From positions 18,113,789 to 18,177,788 of the forward strand of contig NC_080060.1 in the NCBI RefSeq assembly GCF_026212465.1: DNA of 64,000 nucleotides. Reading direction: 5' to 3'. Source of the stretch: Amaranthus tricolor (Eukaryota; Streptophyta; Magnoliopsida; Caryophyllales; Amaranthaceae). The position numbers were made by a program, and so were the translations under genes. This document shows, piece by piece, positions 46,020 through 57,659 of the stretch (positions are counted from its first letter, which is position 1; every line of letters starts with the position of its first letter). The notes beneath the pieces were generated by a model. That model searched no databases and was not told the DNA's origin. It saw only the letters and a program-made list of their open reading frames with translations.

Positions 46020-46110
46020 GTTGACTGTCACGTGACCTTATAAAACACTTGCTTCTTCTTCAGTTCAGTCTATTTTGAATCCCTAAATCATTCGAAGAAA
46101 ACACTTGCTG
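46020..46110 (+). promoter_or_regulatory. TIR promoter of the GRF gene
   Basis: TGTCACGTGACC (a G-box) lies ~10 bp before CTTATAAAACAC (TATA-like), ~200 bp upstream of the GRF ORF. The mirror copy in the right TIR (49350-49385) has two CACGTG motifs and the same TATA and faces the transposase. Confidence 0.6.
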
Positions 46111-46234
46111 CTCCTTCTTCATTCGAAAATCCCTAAATCATTCATCTTCATTGCTGTTTCTCCCTTCTTTCTTTCTCCTTGATTTCCAATCCCTAAATCA
46201 TTCAAAGAACCCAATTTTTTCCAATTAATTAGTA

Positions 46235-46669
46235 ATGTCTTCTTCTTCTACCGAGAATTCGATACCTGAAAAATGTGGGTGTGAAGTTCCCTTTGCAAGG
46301 AGGGTTTCATGGACCAAGGAAAATCCAGGAAGAAGGTTCAAGACTTGCGTTTTTTATGATCCTGATACAAATTGGAGGGGATACAAAAAGTTTAAATGGG
46401 TTGATGAACCTGAAATGACTGTTTGGCAAAGAGAAGTCACTAACAAACTTGTGGAGGAGAAGCGACAATTAGCAACCGAAATCAAGATTTTGACATCAAG
46501 GGTTTGTTGCTTGGAACATGAAAAGGAACAAGCGATTTCAGAAATTAAAAAGATTAAGAAGAAATGGATGAATGAGAGGAAGCATGGAAATCCAATTACA
46601 AGCTTTGTATTAGGGTTTTTCTTTTGTTTTTGGTTGGTGTTACTTGTATTAATCAAGGCTAGTAATTGA
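46235..46669 (+). CDS. GRF-type zinc-finger protein with coiled coil and C-terminal membrane segment
   Basis: An intact 144-aa frame. Residues ~14-60 match the GRF zinc finger: CGC, SWTKENPGRRFKTC, then FKWVDEP. The position where the last zinc-binding Cys is expected reads Tyr (WRGYKKFKW), so metal binding may be altered. Residues ~66-115 are a Glu/Lys/Leu-rich coiled coil (VEEKRQLATEIKILTSRV). Residues ~118-140 are a hydrophobic segment (SFVLGFFFCFWLVLLVLI), a probable tail anchor. It is driven by the left TIR. Many plant genomes hold such GRF proteins; the role in MULE biology is unknown. Position opposite the transposase recalls mudrB of MuDR (inference). Confidence 0.72.
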   Translation: MSSSSTENSIPEKCGCEVPFARRVSWTKENPGRRFKTCVFYDPDTNWRGYKKFKWVDEPEMTVWQREVTNKLVEEKRQLATEIKILTSRVCCLEHEKEQAISEIKKIKKKWMNERKHGNPITSFVLGFFFCFWLVLLVLIKASN

Positions 46670-47923
46670 ATTTTATGACCTATTTATGAATAATTGTAAC
46701 AGTGATTTGGGTATTGTAACATGATCATGATGAATGAATGAATTAAGTTTTTAATTTTTCCATTTAATTTCTTTGCAGGTATTGTAAATACACTTGTGTT
46801 TGCTTTCTGTTTATATGGAAATCAGATGGCTGTGTTTACTCTGTAATATCCATTTGATTTGTTTATGTAGTGTATGTTGTGTTTGCTATGTTTGTTGTGT
46901 TGTGTTTGCTGTGTATATTGTGTTTGCTATGTTTGCCTTCTGCCTGGAACACAACATACACTGGTTCAATGTTTTGCAGCACCCAAACTTACTCATTCAG
47001 AAGACATTTGTTTTTCAACACTGATTTGCAGCACCCAAACTTAAAACGTATTTGCTGTGTTTGCCTACTGCTTGGAACACTGATTTGTTTTCAAAGCACT
47101 GATTTGTTTCAGCACTGATTTGTTTCAAGAATGCTCCTGCACTGAGTCAATACTACTGCTGCATAAGTTACTGCTGCATACAATAAAGATGTACACAATT
47201 TCATCATAGTAACTGAATTCTTCACAGTGACTAAATTTGCTGCACTTAATTAACAGTAACTGAATTCTTTTGTTTTATGTTGGTGTTGGAAATCAGATGG
47301 CTCATTTGAACACAGCAATGTACATTAGATGGCTCAGGTGCATACAACAATTTACATACTGCTGCATACAACAATGTACATATTGCTTGGTTCATTTAAA
47401 CTTAACCCATACAACATACAGCATACAACATACAACTTCAGTAGGCACTGATTAAACAACAAATCAGATTTTCAGAACTAATTAAGTTCAGTAGCCATCT
47501 CAACACTGATTCAAACAGATGGTTCATTTGCTTACATACAGCGACTACATGCTGCACAACACAATGCACTTAACCAATTAACTTTAGCACATACTCATAA
47601 CTAATATAAAACTAATTTTCAATACCAATCAACTTCAGTAGGCACTGATTGAAACACTGATCTTAAACAACAAATCAGATTTTCAGAACTAATCAAGGTC
47701 AGTAACCACCTCAACACTGATCTTAAACAACAGATCAGATGTACTTATACAGCTGCAATTAACAAATTTACTTAATTAATGAAACAGAGTACATTCTCAG
47801 TTCATATACTGATTTGCTTACATGTAGTTCAACACAGTACATTCTCAGTTCATAAACTTATACTAATATATGTCTTACATTAAATCAACACATTAAATTC
47901 AACATTAATTTACTTATACAGCT

Positions 47924-48217
47924 CTATATTTGACTTTGTTGATCCATTATATATGAAGTAGATGCATCTGTTGTACTTTGCATTTGTTGTGCACTACTGG
48001 AGCAAGGCACATCATTTGGTGTGGACTGTTGAGTAGAAGAAGATCCCATTTTAGGCCTTCCACCCTTTGACTTGATCTTTGTTGGTGGTGGTTTGGGTGG
48101 ATTCTTGCAGCCTTTTTTGTAGTGACCTAGGGCACCACAATTACCACATCTTCGTTGCTTGAATTCTCGAACTACACTTACAGGCTTCTTACCTCTTTTA
48201 CCTTCCCACAAACACAA
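47924..48217 (-). pseudogene. MULE transposase, C-terminal zinc-knuckle fragment
   Basis: Encodes CGNCGALGHYKKGC, the CCHC knuckle near the C-terminus of MuDR-type transposases, followed by a basic Pro/Lys stretch and a Ser/Gln-rich tail, stop at 47924. It is in a different frame from the N-terminal piece and joined to it without the ~400-500 residues of the catalytic (DDE) and SWIM regions, so an internal deletion removed the enzyme's core. Confidence 0.75.
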
Positions 48218-48220
48218 TTC

Positions 48221-48942
48221 ACAATTCTAGCTTTCGATTTCATGTAATCGCATCTATTGTAGCAATACACACTGATCCTACTTCTACCATTATGCAGGTA
48301 ATAATAATTGTAACCACATTAAATAGCATGGTACCTTAATGCTTTTCTAAAGTCATATGTCGAAGGAAACTTAAGGCCTAAAGACAAATTGATCTTACCC
48401 TTGAAATCAACCTCAGGATTGAATGTAGGATAGCTGCATATACCTTCCTCATCAACATTCAATGCACCCAAATCATCATCATCAGACTCCAGATCATCAT
48501 CATTAAAGTATATGTCTCTATTGTTTTCTTCATCAACCTCCTTATCTACTATCAATCTAATTTCATTATCACCTATAAACACATCATCAAGACCATAAAC
48601 TACATTTTCTGTAAACAAATCAGAATCATCCTCATATTCATCCTCATCGCCACAACTATAATCATCATCCCTGCTATCCTCAAAATCAGAAACTTCTTGC
48701 TCTATGTGGCCTCTCTCATTTGGTGTAAGGTTTAGGGTAGAAATAGCAGCTGAGTTATTTGTTTTAGATCTAGGGTTAGCACTTAAACAATCTTTATAAC
48801 CCGTATATGTATTTGGTGGTCCCATTTGCCCAACATCAACATCTACATTTGCTCTTTCCAACTCATCCACAACCTCATGTGCCACATCAGTACTTTCGAG
48901 CTCCACCTCATCTACCCTAACATTACCCAACTCAGTTGCCAA
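48221..48942 (-). pseudogene. MuDR-type transposase, N-terminal part
   Basis: From ATG 48942 (MATELGNVRVDEVELEST) through a long Asp/Glu-rich region to FNPEVDFKGKINLSLGLKF, then RKALRYHAI, the conserved plant MuDR N-terminal DNA-binding domain. TAA at 48319-48321 stops the frame where Gln is expected. In the same frame beyond it CGYNYYYLHNGRSRI and CDYMKSKARIVNC continue to about 48221, where the deletion junction lies. Transcription would come from the right TIR. Confidence 0.78.
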
Positions 48943-49559
48943 CTCAGATTTTTCGAACTTCTTTTTCGAACTACTTGTTTTTTTTTCCAGATTTTCAATT
49001 TCTTCATGTTATTGATTTATCTAATTTTAAGAACCCTAATACATTATTCAGATACAACAACAATCAATTTACAAATTACACGATAAAAAACAGGAAATTC
49101 AATAGAAAAAACGCAGCTCAACGAAGCAGATTTGTAAAACGAATTAAATTTTAAATTAAGCCTAAAATACAACAATGAACTACAAAACCATAATTGAGTA
49201 GTAGTACATACCTCTAAAGGTTAGAAGTTTCAGCAAGATGATGTCGCAAAGAGGGCGGGAGCGAGTTCAAGAAGTTAAAGAAATGAGTTTTTTCGAATGA
49301 AGAAGGAAGGAGCAGCAACTGATTCAAAATAGGCTGAAATGAAGAAGAAGCAAGTGTTTTATAAGGTCACGTGACTGTCACGTGACAGTCAATGATTAAC
49401 TTAAACGGTCAAATCGTAAAAACCGTTATAAAGTAGTGTTTTGCAAAGAAATGTATTATATAAGGTAGTTTTTTGCAAAAAATTTTATATAAGGTAGTTT
49501 TTTGCAAAAAGGGGTATAGAATAGGTAGTTTATTATAATTTTCTCTTTTATTAAGTATT

Positions 49560-49872
49560 TTAACAACCATGCCTATTTGGGTTAATTTACCCAAGCTTAA
49601 TGTGAGATATTGGGGAGAGAAAACTCTACAAATCATAGCAGGCCACCTTGGCAATGTAATTAAAATTGATTCAGCAACCTTGAACATTGATAGAATGTGG
49701 TATGCTAGGGTTTTGGTTGAGATGCACATAAACAAAGGATTCCCTAATAACTCTTTTTCAACAATGAGAATGAAGAATTAGTGTCTCACAAGGGTGAATA
49801 TGATCGGATTCCTTTGTGGTGCTCAAAATGTAGCTGCTTTGGCCACACAAATGTGGAATGTAGGGTTGAAAT
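49560..49872 (+). pseudogene. LINE ORF1, DUF4283 and zinc-knuckle part
   Basis: TMPIWVNLPKLNVRYWGEK (49567 on) is the end of the DUF4283 RNA-binding domain of plant L1 ORF1. After a stop at 49781 and a frame change comes GEYDRIPLWCSKCSCFGHT, the start of the typical ORF1 zinc knuckle. The gypsy LTR begins at 49873, immediately after this motif. Confidence 0.78.
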
Positions 49873-49924
49873 TGTAACATCCGTTTTTTTTAAAAAAAAA
49901 AATAATAATAATAATAATAATAAC

Positions 49925-50020
<96 letters not shown>

Positions 50021-51671
50021 AATAAATAAATAAATTTCAGAAATTTTAAAAACAATAAAAAAAATAAATAAATAACTCCCCATTAACAAATAACTTCCCA
50101 CTTCTCCCTCTAAATCTTATAACTAACCTCACTTACCTATTATAAATTAAACCAATTACCCTTAATTCATTCAAATTATTACTCACATTTCCTTTTTTTC
50201 TCCTACAAAGTACTTCCTCAATCTTCCAATTGCTTAAAATTCAGTCAAGAAAACGCAAGATTTTGATATTAAAGACAGCGGATTCGTAGACAGAAATTAT
50301 TAGGAGCGTACGTTGTCTAGGATCGCGTGACAAGGTAATTCTCAATGTCCATCTTATTAGGACTATCCCGTTAGTATTATATGCTAAGTGATAATTAATG
50401 TGTTTAAATGGGTGCATGATTTGATATGACATTATTTTGTATGATATTATGTTTTATATATTCTCAAATTATATTTACTATTATTTGTCAAAATTGAATT
50501 TATAAATATTATTTTGATAAAATTTATATATATTTTTATTTATATAACGAAATTAGATACGGTTTAATTTGAAAGAGAAATACTTATAATATTATTATTT
50601 TGATGAAAGTTATATTATTATTTTAATAATAATTTTAAATGCGATTGAATTTGGGAGAAAAATATTATGATATTAATATTGCAATTGAATATTCTTGAGA
50701 TATATTTTTCTTGGGAAAACCTATGATCAAAAATTAAAATAAATAATATATGTTTGATTATATGTTTGTGTGCTCGCGACTAATTATTAAAATATATTAA
50801 ATCACGTAAAGTGTAACACGAGGGAAATGAAGCTCTTATATTTGTTGTGATCCAAGTATAAGGGTGATGAACAGGTTGTCCTCTTTGGTTAGTATAGCTG
50901 CCGACATGTATTATTATTTCTGATACTTGATACGATGTTTGGTCTTCCTTCTATTTGTTGTGATCCAACTAGAAGAGGTGTGCACACTAAGGTTCTCTAA
51001 GACTACTCTGCTGGCCTTGAATTATTTGGGGTGACGACCTCTTGATGAAGTAGGTATAGGGGTAAAGCCTCGGCCTACTGGCGTTCTCGTTCCCTCAAAT
51101 TAAAAACTGATTATGTGGTTGCCATTATTAAATATCAAATTAATAAATTGGTTTATGTGATATTATATATATTGTTTTCTCAAATTGTTTTTCTTTTAAA
51201 CTCAGCTATATATTATTTTCTAAAATTATCTTCAATTTGATTATATTTTATTTTCTTAAATCATTTTGGAACTTAATCGTTTTACGGGATGGAGTTGGAA
51301 TTACTCAATTTCCTGATTTTGGGAGTTTTTCCCTTGTTTTTCTTGCATTCTTATGTTGCAGGTTATTGATTGCATGGGAATCGTGGAGTGAGGATCACTT
51401 AGAAATATAGTTTTTATTAGAGTCGTATTTCAGTTTAAATTTTACCTTAAGTTGTTTAAATGTTATATGGATACAAATTACGTTTCAGTCTTTTCTTATG
51501 TTGTAAGACCCTTTGTTGGATTTAAAGTTATTAAGTTATTCCTTAGTCGTTAAGCCTTACATTTATTTTATTAGAAATAGATGTGACGGTAACACTCCCA
51601 TGAGTAGGTTTTAGCTCATGTTTTTCATAAAGGGTGTTTTCAAAAGTTAGACCTATTCTTAGGGTGTTACA
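49873..51671 (+). repeat. Left LTR of the gypsy element, with expanded (AAT)n
   Basis: Contains about 37 AAT repeats plus AAAT repeats at 49902-50034, against roughly 14 at the same place in the right LTR (52937-52980). Confidence 0.85.
49902..50034 (+). repeat. (AAT)n/(AAAT)n microsatellite
   Basis: Perfect AAT triplets apart from one AAC, then six AAAT units. Poly-Asn, poly-Leu and poly-Ile frames here are artefacts. Confidence 0.95.
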
Positions 51672-51684
51672 AAGTGGTATCAGT

Positions 51685-52791
51685 AGCCTAGGAAAATTGC
51701 AACCATTAGAAGTACCTGGATGGAAATGGGAGTCGATTTCAATGGACTTTGTAGTAGGATTGCCAAAGTCAAAAACAGGGAAGAATGCCATATGGGTGAT
51801 AGTGGATCGATTAACAAAAACAGCAAGGTTTATAGCGATGAAGAATACTTGGACAATGCAACAGATGGCAGACGCGTATTTTCAAGAGGTAGTGAGATTG
51901 CATGGTGTGCCGAAGGACATTGTATCGGATAGAGATTCGAGATTTCTGTCCAAATTTCGGAAGATGCTACAAGAAGCAGTGGGCACGATACTAAAGTTCA
52001 GTAGTGCATTTCATCCAGCAACAGATGGTCAAACAGAGAGAACGATTCAGACTCTTGAGGATTTGTTAAGAGCATGTGTTATGAATTTTGGTGGATCTTG
52101 GGAGGATAATTTGATGTATGTAGAGTTTTCTTACAATAATAGTTTTCATTCTAGCATAGGAATGGCTCTTTACGAAGCCGTATATGGGAGAAAGTGTAGG
52201 AGTCCTATATGTTGGAATGATGTTAATGAGTCGATGGGATTAGGACCGGATATGATTGAAGAGACTACAAAGAAGGTAAGGATGATCCAAGAACGTATGA
52301 GGGGCGCGCAAGATCGTCATAAGTCGTATGCAGACAAGAGGAGGAGAGCATTAGAGTTTGAAGTAGGTGAAAAAGTTTTGCTCAAAGTGTCACCAACCAA
52401 GGGTATCATGAGATTTGATAGGAAGGGTAAATTGAGTCCTCGTTTTATAGGTCCTTATGAAGTATTGGAACGAATTGGGGAAGTATCCTATAGATTAACA
52501 TTACCTATGAACCTAGCTAAAGTCCACAATGTCTTCCATGTATCCCAACTCTGAAAATATGTCCATGACCCTTCCCATATCATACAACCTGAAACCATTG
52601 AACTTGATGAAACCCTTACCTTTGAAGAAAAACCAATAAAAATCCTTGATACCAAAACAAGATGTACCCGGAACAAGGAAATTAAGTTGGTCAAGATATT
52701 ATGGACGAACCAACAAACCGAAGAATCCACATGAGAAACCGAAGTTGACATGAGAAAGCGATACCCCGAACTTTTGGAACAGGTACGTTGA
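51685..52791 (+). pseudogene. Gypsy integrase-chromodomain fragment
   Basis: The integrase core has D at SMDFVVGLPKSKTGKNAIW, D at VSDRDSRFLSKF and E at DGQTERTIQTLEDLLRA, then the GPY/F-like RFIGPYEVLERIG and VHNVFHVSQL. TGA at 52552-52554 (Arg/Trp expected) separates it from a chromodomain (PIKILDTKTR, KILWTNQQTEESTWE-like), which has a second TGA at 52732-52734 where Trp of the ATWE motif is usual. It ends at TGA 52791. The chromodomain places it among chromoviruses. The HHCC zinc domain and everything upstream are deleted. Confidence 0.88.
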
Positions 52792-52918
52792 GTTTCGAGG
52801 ACGAAACTTTTTAAAATAGGGGGGTGAAGCGAGTCTACCAAACCGTCCAATTTTCTTTTAAAACTTTAGTAGTTAACTTTAAGTTCGAGGACAAACTTTT
52901 GTTTTAAGGGGGAGTGTA

Positions 52919-52939
52919 TGTAACATCCGTTTTTTTATA

Positions 52940-52977
<38 letters not shown>

Positions 52978-53427
52978 TAATAAATAAATAAATTTCAGAA
53001 ATTTTAAAAATAATAAAAAAAATAAATAAATAACTCCCCATTAACAAATAACTTCCCACTTCTGCCTCTAAATCTTATAACTAACCTCACTTACCTATTA
53101 TAAATCGAAACCCTTAATTCATTCACATTATTACTCACATTTCCTTTTTTTTCTCCTACAAAGTACATCCTCCATCTTCCAATTGCTTAAAATTCAGTCA
53201 AGAAAACGCAAGATTTCGATATTAAAGACAGCGGATTCGTAGATAGAGATTATTAGGAGCGTACATTGTCTAGGATCGCGTGACAAGGTAATTCTCAATG
53301 TTCATCTAATTAGGACTATCCCGTTAGTATTATGTGCTAAGTGATAATTAATGTGTTTAAATGGGTGCATGATTTGATATGACATTATTTTGTATGATAT
53401 TATGTTTTATATATTCTCAAATTATAT
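52919..53427 (+). repeat. Right LTR of the gypsy element, truncated
   Basis: Starts TGTAACATCCG after the polypurine tract and aligns with 49873-50474 apart from the shorter AAT run. It ends at AATTATAT, where the left copy continues TTACTATT. Confidence 0.85.
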
Positions 53428-53700
53428 AAAACAAATGGGTGAAGAAACATACTGTACCACATAAGGTAAGAATAGATGATAGGAAACAGCAGACCATAGT
53501 GAATAATGGAGGCCTTATCACAAGAAAACAAGGAAGAAGCAGACCATAGTGATACTGGTCAGAACAAGAGGAATGTTAAGACCAAAAATAACACAGGTGA
53601 AATGAAAGTCACCAATGGTTTTGACACTGCAAGACATAGACGATGAAGCAACAGACAAACAATTGAATACAACACACAATGTGGCTTTAAAAATAGGCAT
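53428..53700 (+). pseudogene. LINE ORF1 tail, degraded
   Basis: Resumes LINE sequence after the truncated LTR. The first frame reads KWVKKHTVPHKVRIDDRKQQ, a basic stretch like the ORF1 C-terminal region, then stops. Low coding quality. Confidence 0.4.
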
Positions 53701-53757
53701 GAATGAAAAAATAAGAAGGGCAAATGGAGGGGACTAACCGCATGGTCCCTTCAGCTG

Positions 53758-56700
53758 AATAATATCCTAACATGGAATGTAAGAGGACTTAACAAGGCAA
53801 AAAAGCAAGTTGAAGTGGCGAGTTTTATCACTCACCACAATATAAGCATAGTTGGTCTTCTTGAAACTAAGGTAAAGAGAAATGGCCTAAACCAAATTTA
53901 CCAAAATATATGCCCTGGATGGTATTTTACACAACTTAGAGTATCATAAAGGAGGGAGGATTGTTGTAGCATGGAAAAAAAGAAGATATGAAAGTCAACA
54001 TAAAAACATACCACAACTAATATATTCACACAGAGGTCACTCCTACAAATGGTGTGAAATTAGAATTCACCCTTGTGTATGCAGCTAGGGAAAAGAATGC
54101 TAGACTAGAACTTCTGAATCACCTTGAAGGCATGGGTAAGAGGATGGACACACCATCGATAGTGTTAGGCGACTTCAACTTTATAGCCAACCTCAATGAG
54201 AGAGTTGGTAACCCGCCTAGGCTAAATGAAATCACTTCCCTAAGGAATTGTACGGGGGTATGTGGCATCTACGATTTAAAAAGCAATGGTAGGTTCTTTA
54301 CTTGGAACAACAAAAAATCCAAAAGCTCCCGAGTTATGAGCAAAATTGACAAAGTCATGGGGAATCATCAATGGGAGGAGTCTTACCCGAATGTGGAGGT
54401 AACCTATCACCCAGAAGGAGAGTTTAACCAACCCCTATACTCGTGTGCTTCTTCAACCCTATCACTACAAAGAAACCTTTCAAATTCTATAATCACTGGG
54501 GTAAAAAAGAAGACTTCCTAGAGACGGTCAACAATATATGGAAAGTTAAGGTGAATGGCGTCCTGAACTTTCAGATCCTCAAGAAGTTCTAAATGCTGAA
54601 AAAAGATTTGAAAAACAAATACATGAGCACTCATATCGAAGACACTCAGACAAGCAGAGCACCACTTGGCGGAAATGCAAAACCTCATGTATTTTGATCC
54701 CATGAACCCTCTTTTTACTGAACATGAGCACAAGGCTGTGCAGAATTTACGGGAAACAAAAAATGATTATGCCATTTACACTAGTCAAAGAACCAAAATG
54801 AATTGGCTCAAGTTCGGAGATAAAAACACCAAACTCTTCCACAATAGTATCAAACAGAGAAAACATTCAAATACAACCCATAGTTTGCAAGGTGATGGTT
54901 GTAGAATTATATAGCAAAACAAAATCTAGCAAGCCTTCCTACAATACTTCAAAGGTATCCTAGGTAACAAGCTAGAAGACCAAGTCAAAATCAACATGGA
55001 CATAATCAATGAAGGACCGTCATTAAATGAACAGCACAAACATCTCCTCAACCTTTACTTAACCCATGATGATATCAAGGAAGCCACGTGGAGTATCCCT
55101 GAAAATAAAGCTACTGGCCTAGATTGCTATAACAGTGGGTTCTATAAGCGGCCTGGGAGATTATTGGGGATGATATTGTTAAGGCAATACACAACTTCTT
55201 TGATACTCGAACTTTCTTTAAAGCGTGGAACGTCACCGCCATCACTCTCTTTCCAAAGACCGTATGCCCAAATGAACTTGGTGACTTCAGACCTATCTCT
55301 TGCAGCTAAGTTATTTATAAATGTATCTCTAAACTGATCTATATCAAGCTTAAACTGGTCTTGAATGACATCATTTGAGTTTGCAGGGTGCCTTTGTTGC
55401 TAGACGCACCATCCTCCACAATATCCTCCTTTGTCAAGACATGGTTAAGCACTACGAAAGAAACAACTGACTAGCCAACTGCCTTCTGAAATTTGATCTT
55501 CGAAAAGCATATGATAAGACGGACTGGAACTTTACTAAAGACATGATGATTGCTCTCAACTTCCTAGATAAATTTGTAAGTTAAGTATACACATGCATGT
55601 CAACCACTCTGTTTTCCTTTATGCTTAATCGCCAACCCTAAGAACTGTTCAATTCTAAGACCGGTATTTGACAAGGGGATCCAATCTCTCTTCTTCTTTT
55701 TTTCATAGGGATGGTATACTTGTCTAGAATCTTGAAAGCAACCAGTAGATCAAGCAACTTCACATACCACCCCAGGTTTAAGAAATTGGGCTTGAATCAC
55801 CTCATATTTTCTGATGACTTAATATTGATGTGCAAAGGGGAAACGTCTTTCCATTGAAGTCCTCACTGAGAGCATCACTACCTTCTCAAAGACCTCTGGG
55901 CTCACAGCAAATCTCAATAAAATCAATCTCCCAGTAAAATTCAAACTCCCAGTAGATCAAGCAACTTCACATACCACCCCCAAAAAACAGTTCTTAGCAG
56001 ACAAATTCAATCTCCCACTTGGCAATCTCCTAGTAAAATAACTTGGCATCCCACTGACCTCAAAACGAATTATCGTGGTGGACCATGATGTCCTTGTTGA
56101 CAGGATGACTGAAAGAATAAGATCTTGGCATGCTAAATATCTCACCTATGCAACTAGGCTCTAGTTAGTGAACGCCATCCTTATGAGTATCTCCAGCTAT
56201 TTGTGTCAGATGTTCATCCTCCTCAAGAAAGTTTTAAAAGAGGTCAACAATGCATGTCTCGTTTATTTATAGCATGGTGAGGCGAACACCATTACTCCTG
56301 GAAATGTTAGCTGGACTAAGGTTTGCAACCTAAAAAAGTCAAGGGGGCTCGGTATCAGGAACCTTGAGACTTGAAATTTAGCAGCAGTTGGTAAAATTGC
56401 TTAGCAGATCAGCATGAAGCAAGACTCACTTTGGGTTAAATGGACACATGAGGTTTATATGAAAGGGGGTCAATGGAAGCTCTTCAACCCTTCCATTACT
56501 TCTTGTTGGGCTTTTAAGAAAATTTGCTATGTGAAAGAAAAATATTGGGAATGGATGGAACACAACAGATATTCCATACACAAGGTCTACCAATCAATGT
56601 ACACCACTTAAGGTAAAGTAAAATAGGCGAAGCTAAAGGTAACCTAGCAGGAAAAAATGGAGAATCACCAAGGCGAGGAAAGAACTCATATGTACTGCTA

Positions 56701-56900
56701 TAAGTTGCCTAGTATACCAAATATGGCAATCCCAAAATGAAGCCATATGGAAGGCGAAAGTTAGAACCATGGAATAGATATTGAAGAATATTATATTAGA
56801 AGTGAAGGCTCGCTCCTCCTTTATATGCGACAAACAATTAGTGAGAGACGCAAATTCGATGTATAGGATCATTAATGATGTATAGTTTTGTCTTTGAACT
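53758..56900 (+). pseudogene. LINE ORF2 (endonuclease-RT), heavily mutated
   Basis: Starts with the endonuclease NILTWNVRGLNKAKKQVEV and LLETKVKR near 53860. The next open piece (54054-54521) has VLGDFNFIANLNER and FTWNNKKSKSSRVMSKIDKV. RT follows: KMNWLKFGDKNTKLFH (54797), ATWSIPENKATGLDCYN (55086), FDLRKAYDKTDW (55495), GDPISLLLF (55677) and SDDLILMCKGE (55814). The zf-RVT-like end SLWVKWTHEVYMKG is at 56429. Many stops and shifts. The RT catalytic pair reads SDD instead of ADD/YADD. Confidence 0.83.
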
Positions 56901-57097
56901 CCTCATATGGTTCCTTTATTTTTTTAGGCTCCACCCTACTTTCTATGCACATAAAGTTTGCAATCTATAAAATCTTCCTAAAAAGGGTTCCTCTCTAGCG
57001 ATCTGATGCAACATGTAGCAGGTAGTGGTGTATGCTTGGACATATTCTCCGGCAAATTTTCATCTTTGATTAATGGAAATTCATCTTTTTCCAAAAA

Positions 57098-57101
57098 AAT
57101 A

Positions 57102-57165
<64 letters not shown>

Positions 57166-57168
57166 TAA

Positions 57169-57197
<29 letters not shown>
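57098..57197 (+). repeat. LINE tail grading into (AAT)n
   Basis: AAAAAAATAAATAATAAT.. directly after the LINE 3' UTR. About 28 AAT repeats with small interruptions. Confidence 0.85.
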
Positions 57198-57199
<2 letters not shown>

Positions 57200-57204
57200 T
57201 AATC

Positions 57205-57546
57205 TTCTAGAAGTGTTATTATAGTAATACGACTAATAAATACTAATAATGCACTAATTCAATACGAAAATTAATATAATAATAATACAGTAATATGACT
57301 AATTACATACTAATATTAAAATAATACAACTAATAATACACTAATACAACTAATAATATGCTAATAATACACTAATACGAGTAATAATATACTAATTCAA
57401 CTAATAATACAATAATACGAGTAATAATATATTAATTCTACATTAATTCGACTCATTATATACTAATAGAACTAATATTATACTAATTATACACTACTAC
57501 TACTAACATACCAATACTACACTAAGACGACTAATTACGACGTACT

Positions 57547-57596
<50 letters not shown>

Positions 57597-57600
57597 ACTA
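57205..57600. repeat. CTAATACGACTAATAATA minisatellite (right block)
   Basis: The same AT-rich unit as at 45090-45330, with a second (AAT)n run at 57550-57593. It marks the right side of the LINE insertion within the CACTA element. Confidence 0.85.
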
Positions 57601-57659
57601 AGTGATAGAAGTGTTACGTTATAAGTATACTAACATTACTTATGTTATCACTAAATAAC

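Larger units (their letters stand above)
45917..49552. mobile_element. MULE with long TIRs and MuDR-like convergent gene pair
   Basis: TIRs of at least ~200 bp (about 45940-46190 and 49250-49545 inverted) share TACCTTATATAATACATTTC, TTGCAAAACACTAC, AACGGTTTTTACG, TGACTGTCACGTGACC and TTATAAAACACTTGCTTCTT. Each TIR carries a TATA (CTTATAAAACAC) and a G-box (CACGTG). The left TIR faces a GRF zinc-finger gene (plus), the right TIR a MuDR-type transposase (minus), so the two genes converge as in maize MuDR. A 9-bp direct repeat AAGTATTTT at 45908-45916 and 49553-49561 is a candidate TSD. The transposase lacks its catalytic core. Confidence 0.83.
49873..53427 (+). mobile_element. Gypsy chromovirus (Tekay-like), internally deleted
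   Basis: Left LTR 49873-51671 (TGTAACATCC...TGTTACA), then a primer-binding site (AAGTGGTATCAG), then directly integrase and chromodomain (51685-52791), a polypurine tract (AAGGGGGAG near 52907) and a right LTR from 52919 that matches the left for about 509 bp and is then cut at ~53427, where LINE sequence resumes. Gag, protease, RT, RNase H and the integrase HHCC domain are missing. It is nested in LINE ORF1. Confidence 0.85.
45418..57100 (+). mobile_element. L1-type LINE interrupted by a MULE and a gypsy element
   Basis: Pieces in order: a GC-richer 5' UTR and ORF1 start (45418-45916), the DUF4283/zinc-knuckle part of ORF1 (49560-49872), and the ORF1 tail, ORF2 and 3' UTR (53428-57100), followed by an A-rich then AAT-rich tail. 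Together about 4.5 kb. ORF2 has endonuclease and RT with many stops. The 5' end is approximate and no target duplication was identified because both flanks are simple AT repeats. Confidence 0.8.

Noticed and set aside
46794..47118. Cys/Val-rich overlapping ORFs downstream of the GRF gene
   Set aside because: Low-complexity GTGTTTGCTATGTTTG repeats in the MULE intergenic region produce them.
49781..50101. Poly-Asn, poly-Leu and poly-Ile open frames
   Set aside because: They are translations of the (AAT)n microsatellite in a gypsy LTR.
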